Origin: Rhizopus sp. PT2906
Lineage: Eukaryota > Mucoromycota > Mucoromycetes > Mucorales > Rhizopodaceae
Reading direction: 5' to 3'
Length of the DNA stretch: 10,461 bases
Assembly (NCBI GenBank): GCA_025529335.1
Contig: JAMYHX010000841.1
Span: 1 to 10,461, forward strand
Shown: positions 7,460 through 10,461 of the stretch, one piece after another
How the letters are laid out: each line of letters begins with the position of its first letter
Position numbering within the stretch: position 1 is the first letter of the stretch
The notes under the pieces: generated by a model
What the model was told of the DNA's origin: nothing
Seen by the model: only the letters and a program-made list of their open reading frames with translations
Databases searched by the model: none
Program-made: the position numbers and the translations under genes

Positions 7460-9319
7460 TTAATTATTTTCTTCGGGCTTCATGGCAGGGAATAAGAGAA
7501 CTTCCTTGATATTATTTGAGTTGGTCAAGAACATGGCAAGACGATCAATACCCATACCCCAACCACCAGTGGGGGGAAGACCAAATTCTAGTGCCTGACA
7601 GAAGCTTTCATCAATCAATTGAGCTTCATCATCACCGGCCTCCTTATCTTGTGCTTGTTGTGCGAAACGCTCACGTTGATCGAAAGGATCGTTCAATTCT
7701 GTGTAAGCGTTACAAAGTTCCTTGGTAGCAACAAACAGTTCGAAACGTTCACAAAGGCCAGCACGATCACGGTGCTTCTTGGCCAAGGGAGACATCATTT
7801 GTGGGTGACCAGTGATAAAGGTGGGTGAGATACAGTCAACTTCAAGGTATTCACCAACCAACTTGTCTAATAAACGAGCATTTGTACGAGGTTCAGAACA
7901 GTCAATCTTGTTCTTAATACAAAGATCTGACAGGAACTTGTTAGCTTCTGCTGTATGAAGTTGATCGCCAGGAGGGAACTTGACATTTAACTTTTCTTCT
8001 AATGTTTGAATCATATCAATGCGCTTGAATGGGGGGCTAAAGTCAATGTTCATGACAGGTCCTTCGGGTCCATGGGGGTGATATTCAATTTGGTACTTGC
8101 CAAAGATACTCTTGACTAAACCTGAAACGAGTTCTTCAGTCATGTCCATGAGATCGTACATATCAGCATAAGCCATATAGAATTCACAGGATGTAAATTC
8201 GGGGTTGTGAGTCATGTCAATAGATTCATTACGGAATTGACGACCAATTTCATAGACACGATCGAGACCACCTACGACCAACATCTTCAAGTATAATTCA
8301 GGAGCAACACGCATGTACATGTCCAACTTCAAGTCATTGTGATGAGTGACGAAAGGTTTGGCAGTAGCGCCACCAGCAATTCTGTTCATCATGGGTGTTT
8401 CTACTTCAAGGAAACCGCGTTGATCCAAGAAGGAACGAAGATAAGTGATGGCCTTGGCACGAATATAAAACTTGTCACGGACAAAGCCGTTCATGATCAA
8501 ATCGAGATAACGTTGACGATATCTAAGTTCTAAATCCTTAAAGCCATAGTTGGCCTTGGGCAACATACGAAGACAAGGAGACAACAATTGAACCTTCTTG
8601 GGGAAGATGGACAATTCACCACGCTTAGTCTTACCGGGAACACCAGTAATACCGATGATATCACCACGTCTAAGGAGATCATGAATATGAGCATAGTCAT
8701 CACCTTCATTGTCTTGAAGAGAAGCCATGACTTGAATCTTGACACCATCACCGTGCAAGTCATAGAATCTTAACTTGGCGCCGGAAGCACGCTTGTTGTG
8801 GATACGGCCGGCAACAGAGATAACTTGATCGTCAAGACGTTCACCAACTTCAAGCTTGCTGTACTTTTCAATGAATTCAGGAAGACTTAATGTGACTTGG
8901 AACTTGTGAGGATATGGGTTAGGGTTAAGCTCGTCACGGAGCTTGTTGACAACTTTGGAACGTAACTCAAAGTATTGCTAAAAGCCCAGAGATAATAAAT
9001 CAGAGAGAGGTTTATATTTTGTATTTATATATGATTTGATCTTACGTTAGGATTCAATTCCTCTTCACCTTCTTCGGCACTCTTTTCCTTGGGAGTGGCT
9101 TCCTTGGCAGGAGCAGCAGCAGCCTTTGCAGCCTTTGCAGCTTCCTTTGCACGAAGCTTTTCACGTCTCTTGAACTCGCTGTACAAAAAAGTAAAATTAT
9201 CAATCATTGATGTAGGAAAACCATTCGACGAACAAGAACTAGAATACATACGACTTGGAGATCATTTCTCCAGTAACAGGGTCCTTTTGGAGATTCTTTT
9301 GGTCAACAGGTTCTGACAT
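7460..9319 (-). CDS. KRS1: Cytosolic lysyl-tRNA synthetase, class II, three exons
   Basis: Charges tRNA-Lys with lysine (ATP-dependent) for cytosolic translation. Exons 9319-9252, 9178-9046 and 8977-7460 give 572 residues, close to the usual fungal length. Introns of 73 nt (donor GTATGT, acceptor TACAG) and 68 nt (GTAAGA, TTTAG) both fall in the N-terminal extension. That extension (about residues 23-65) is Lys/Ala-rich (EFKRREKLRAKEAAKAAKA) and matches the eukaryotic tRNA-binding helix. An OB-fold anticodon domain follows (about 115-225; GRIHNKRASGAKLRFYDLHG). The class II core has motif 1 (about 240-263, ending FLEVETPMMN), motif 2 (about 315-334, FRNES and THNPEFTSCEFY) and motif 3 (about 539-550, GWGMGIDRLAMFL with the ATP-binding Arg). 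No lesion is visible. No mitochondrial presequence precedes MSEPVDQKN, so this is the cytosolic form unless an upstream start is used. The ATG at 9319 is preceded by AAAGACA after a pyrimidine-rich leader. Confidence 0.97.
9119..9136. repeat. Tandem 9-bp units inside the synthetase N-terminal extension
   Basis: Two perfect copies of GCAGCCTTT (plus strand), followed by a variant third, encode alternating Ala-Ala-Lys residues of the tRNA-binding helix. In-frame 9-bp units let the helix grow or shrink without breaking the reading frame. Confidence 0.6.
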
Positions 9320-9377
9320 TGTCTTTTTTTGTTTTAAAAGAAGAAGGAAAGCAGGAAAAACGCTCACAAAAAATTTT

Positions 9378-9385
9378 TTTAAATA
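9378..9385 (-). promoter_or_regulatory. TATA-like box of the lysyl-tRNA synthetase gene
   Basis: TATTTAAA on the minus strand about 60 bp before the ATG, within the 141-bp gap that separates this gene from the upstream Ash2/Bre2 stop. A C-rich run (minus strand, about 9420-9409) lies upstream and a CT-rich leader (CTTTCCTTCTTCTTTT) downstream, a layout usual for highly expressed fungal genes. Confidence 0.4.
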
Positions 9386-9460
9386 GCCGACGGAAGTCAA
9401 AAAATTAAGGGGAGGGGGGTTTTCTTTTGGGTAATCAAGATCATCTAAAAAAATTGTGCT

Positions 9461-10461
9461 TTATTGTTGCCGCAGTGACCGAGACACTTCGTCCAGGAGG
9501 TCCCAAACACATTCTTCAGCCATATATTCATCGTATCGCTGAGAGATAGGTTTCCAATTTTCTCCTTGATCCGTAGGTGGATACTGAAACTGAGGGCCAA
9601 AGTTACAGGTGACTATACCACCTTTGAACACACTGATGGCTGGATAGTAACCCAATGTACCATCATCTTCAATCGGAGGGTCTTCCGTCCATAGCTTGTG
9701 CTCTGTTGGATTATCCTCATTCTGACCGTTATTCTTTAACTTTCTTTTCTTTTTAGCTCTTTTAGCCACCATTACTTGAGGCAAGCGTCCAAAATCTTCA
9801 AAGTCAAATAGGTCAGTAAACATGACGCCTTGATTGACACCGTTCTTGTAGACGGTTATATATGATCCCTTGAGTATCTTTGGCTCGTAGGAGTCTTCTT
9901 CTTCTTTCCTATAAGGATCTGCCAAGGCTTCCATCTCTTTGCTAGGTCGGAAATCCTTCTCTTCAAACCACAGATGCTCCTTGTATGCAATAGGAATACG
10001 TCTTCTCGAAGCACTTTTGAACTGATCTTTATTTTTAGGCGGCAAGGAGATATACAATCCGATTACATCGCCTGTCTGGAAGGGTTCTCCATACTTTTCT
10101 GGTCTTGAGCAAAACACCTTGTCACCTGTTCGATCGCGATATCCGTAGCTGTAACCGTCATAACCGACAGGTGCATTGAGACATGCTGAGAAAGAATAAG
10201 TCATGTCTTTTCCCTTTCTTTTGAACGTGGCTTACCTTCTCGTCTAGCCCAACCAATGCGCACATGAGGTCCATCCGTACAGGAGGGACCAGCGGCATTT
10301 TGGATGACGGCTTCCCAAAACCAATTTCCTTCTTTTACACCTACATTAGCTCTGCACATGCGAAAACCCTTATCGGTTGTCACTGTCAGACCATCCTTGC
10401 TTACAGACACGTAGGGACTTTTATCAGGTACGCTGATTGTGCAGCCACCTTCATTTTCGGC
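9461..10461 (-). CDS. Ash2/Bre2-like SPRY subunit of COMPASS, 5' end outside window
   Basis: Partial gene. Exon 10461-10236 is open to the window edge and is joined by a 50-nt intron (GTAAGC...TTTCTCAG, phase 1) to exon 10185-9461; 316 residues are visible. In COMPASS/MLL-type complexes Ash2/Bre2 supports histone H3 lysine-4 methylation with the RbBP5/Swd1 subunit. SPRY signature: KDGLTVTTDKGFRMCRANVG, then EGNWFWEAVI, then across the splice junction GWARREACLNAPVGYDG and SYGYRDRTGDKVF, TGDVIGLYISLPP, and near the end AISVFKGGIVTCNFGPQF. A basic insert (AKRAKKKRKLKNNG) interrupts the SPRY domain and could be a nuclear signal. The C-terminal helix EECVWDLLDEVSRSL matches in position the Dpy30/Sdc1-binding helix of Ash2 proteins (inferred). 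Any N-terminal PHD or winged-helix part, which separates Ash2 from Bre2, lies beyond the edge. Confidence 0.92.

Noticed and set aside
8917..8928. Telomere-like GGGTTAGGGTTA on the plus strand
   Set aside because: It lies in the synthetase coding exon and encodes the ordinary NPNPYP segment on the minus strand; only two units, no array.
1..10461. CRISPR arrays, rRNA, tRNA or prokaryotic operon signals
   Set aside because: No regularly spaced direct repeats, no rRNA-like blocks and no convincing tRNA T-loop were found; introns throughout show a eukaryotic nuclear sequence.

Overview
The window looks like nuclear DNA of an early-diverging filamentous fungus, most likely Mucoromycota (Mucorales). 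The basis is compact eukaryotic genes with short GT-AG introns (48-73 nt), an AT-rich background, a fungal-type cytosolic lysyl-tRNA synthetase, an Ash2/Bre2 COMPASS subunit, an ATF/CREB-like bZIP factor and degenerate Helitron debris. The phylum is inferred from gene content and style; no marker was searched.

The right third (6536-10461) is a euchromatic block with three genes, all on the minus strand and in tandem: a 5'-truncated Ash2/Bre2 SPRY-domain gene (running off the right edge to 9461), a three-exon lysyl-tRNA synthetase (9319-7460) and a three-exon small bZIP factor (7218-6536). Gaps between them are about 140 and 240 bp. They are unrelated housekeeping or regulatory genes; nothing indicates a joint pathway.

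The middle (3946-6535) holds one two-exon gene (4650-3946, minus) for a stand-alone H2C2 integrase-type zinc-binding protein of 214 residues with no DDE core. About 1.6 kb of AT-rich, mostly empty DNA follows, containing a CT microsatellite and one ambiguous coding-like stretch at 6234-6497.

The left third (1-3945) is repeat debris. A roughly 3-kb island (about 895-3904) is bracketed by a 20-bp inverted repeat with 18 matches. It contains a 33-nt A tract, a broken but intron-bearing pseudogene of an unrecognised family (1032-1815, plus), and a decayed Helitron Rep/helicase (3758-1841, minus). The Helitron keeps the two-tyrosine motif but has lost one HUH histidine and carries several stops and frameshifts. 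Positions 1-718 are AT-rich with no supportable gene.

I see no clear new biological system. The points most worth a second look are the integrase-like zinc protein that abuts the repeat, the inverted-repeat-bounded island, the intron-retaining unknown pseudogene, and a hidden third bZIP exon that a simple reading-frame scan misses.
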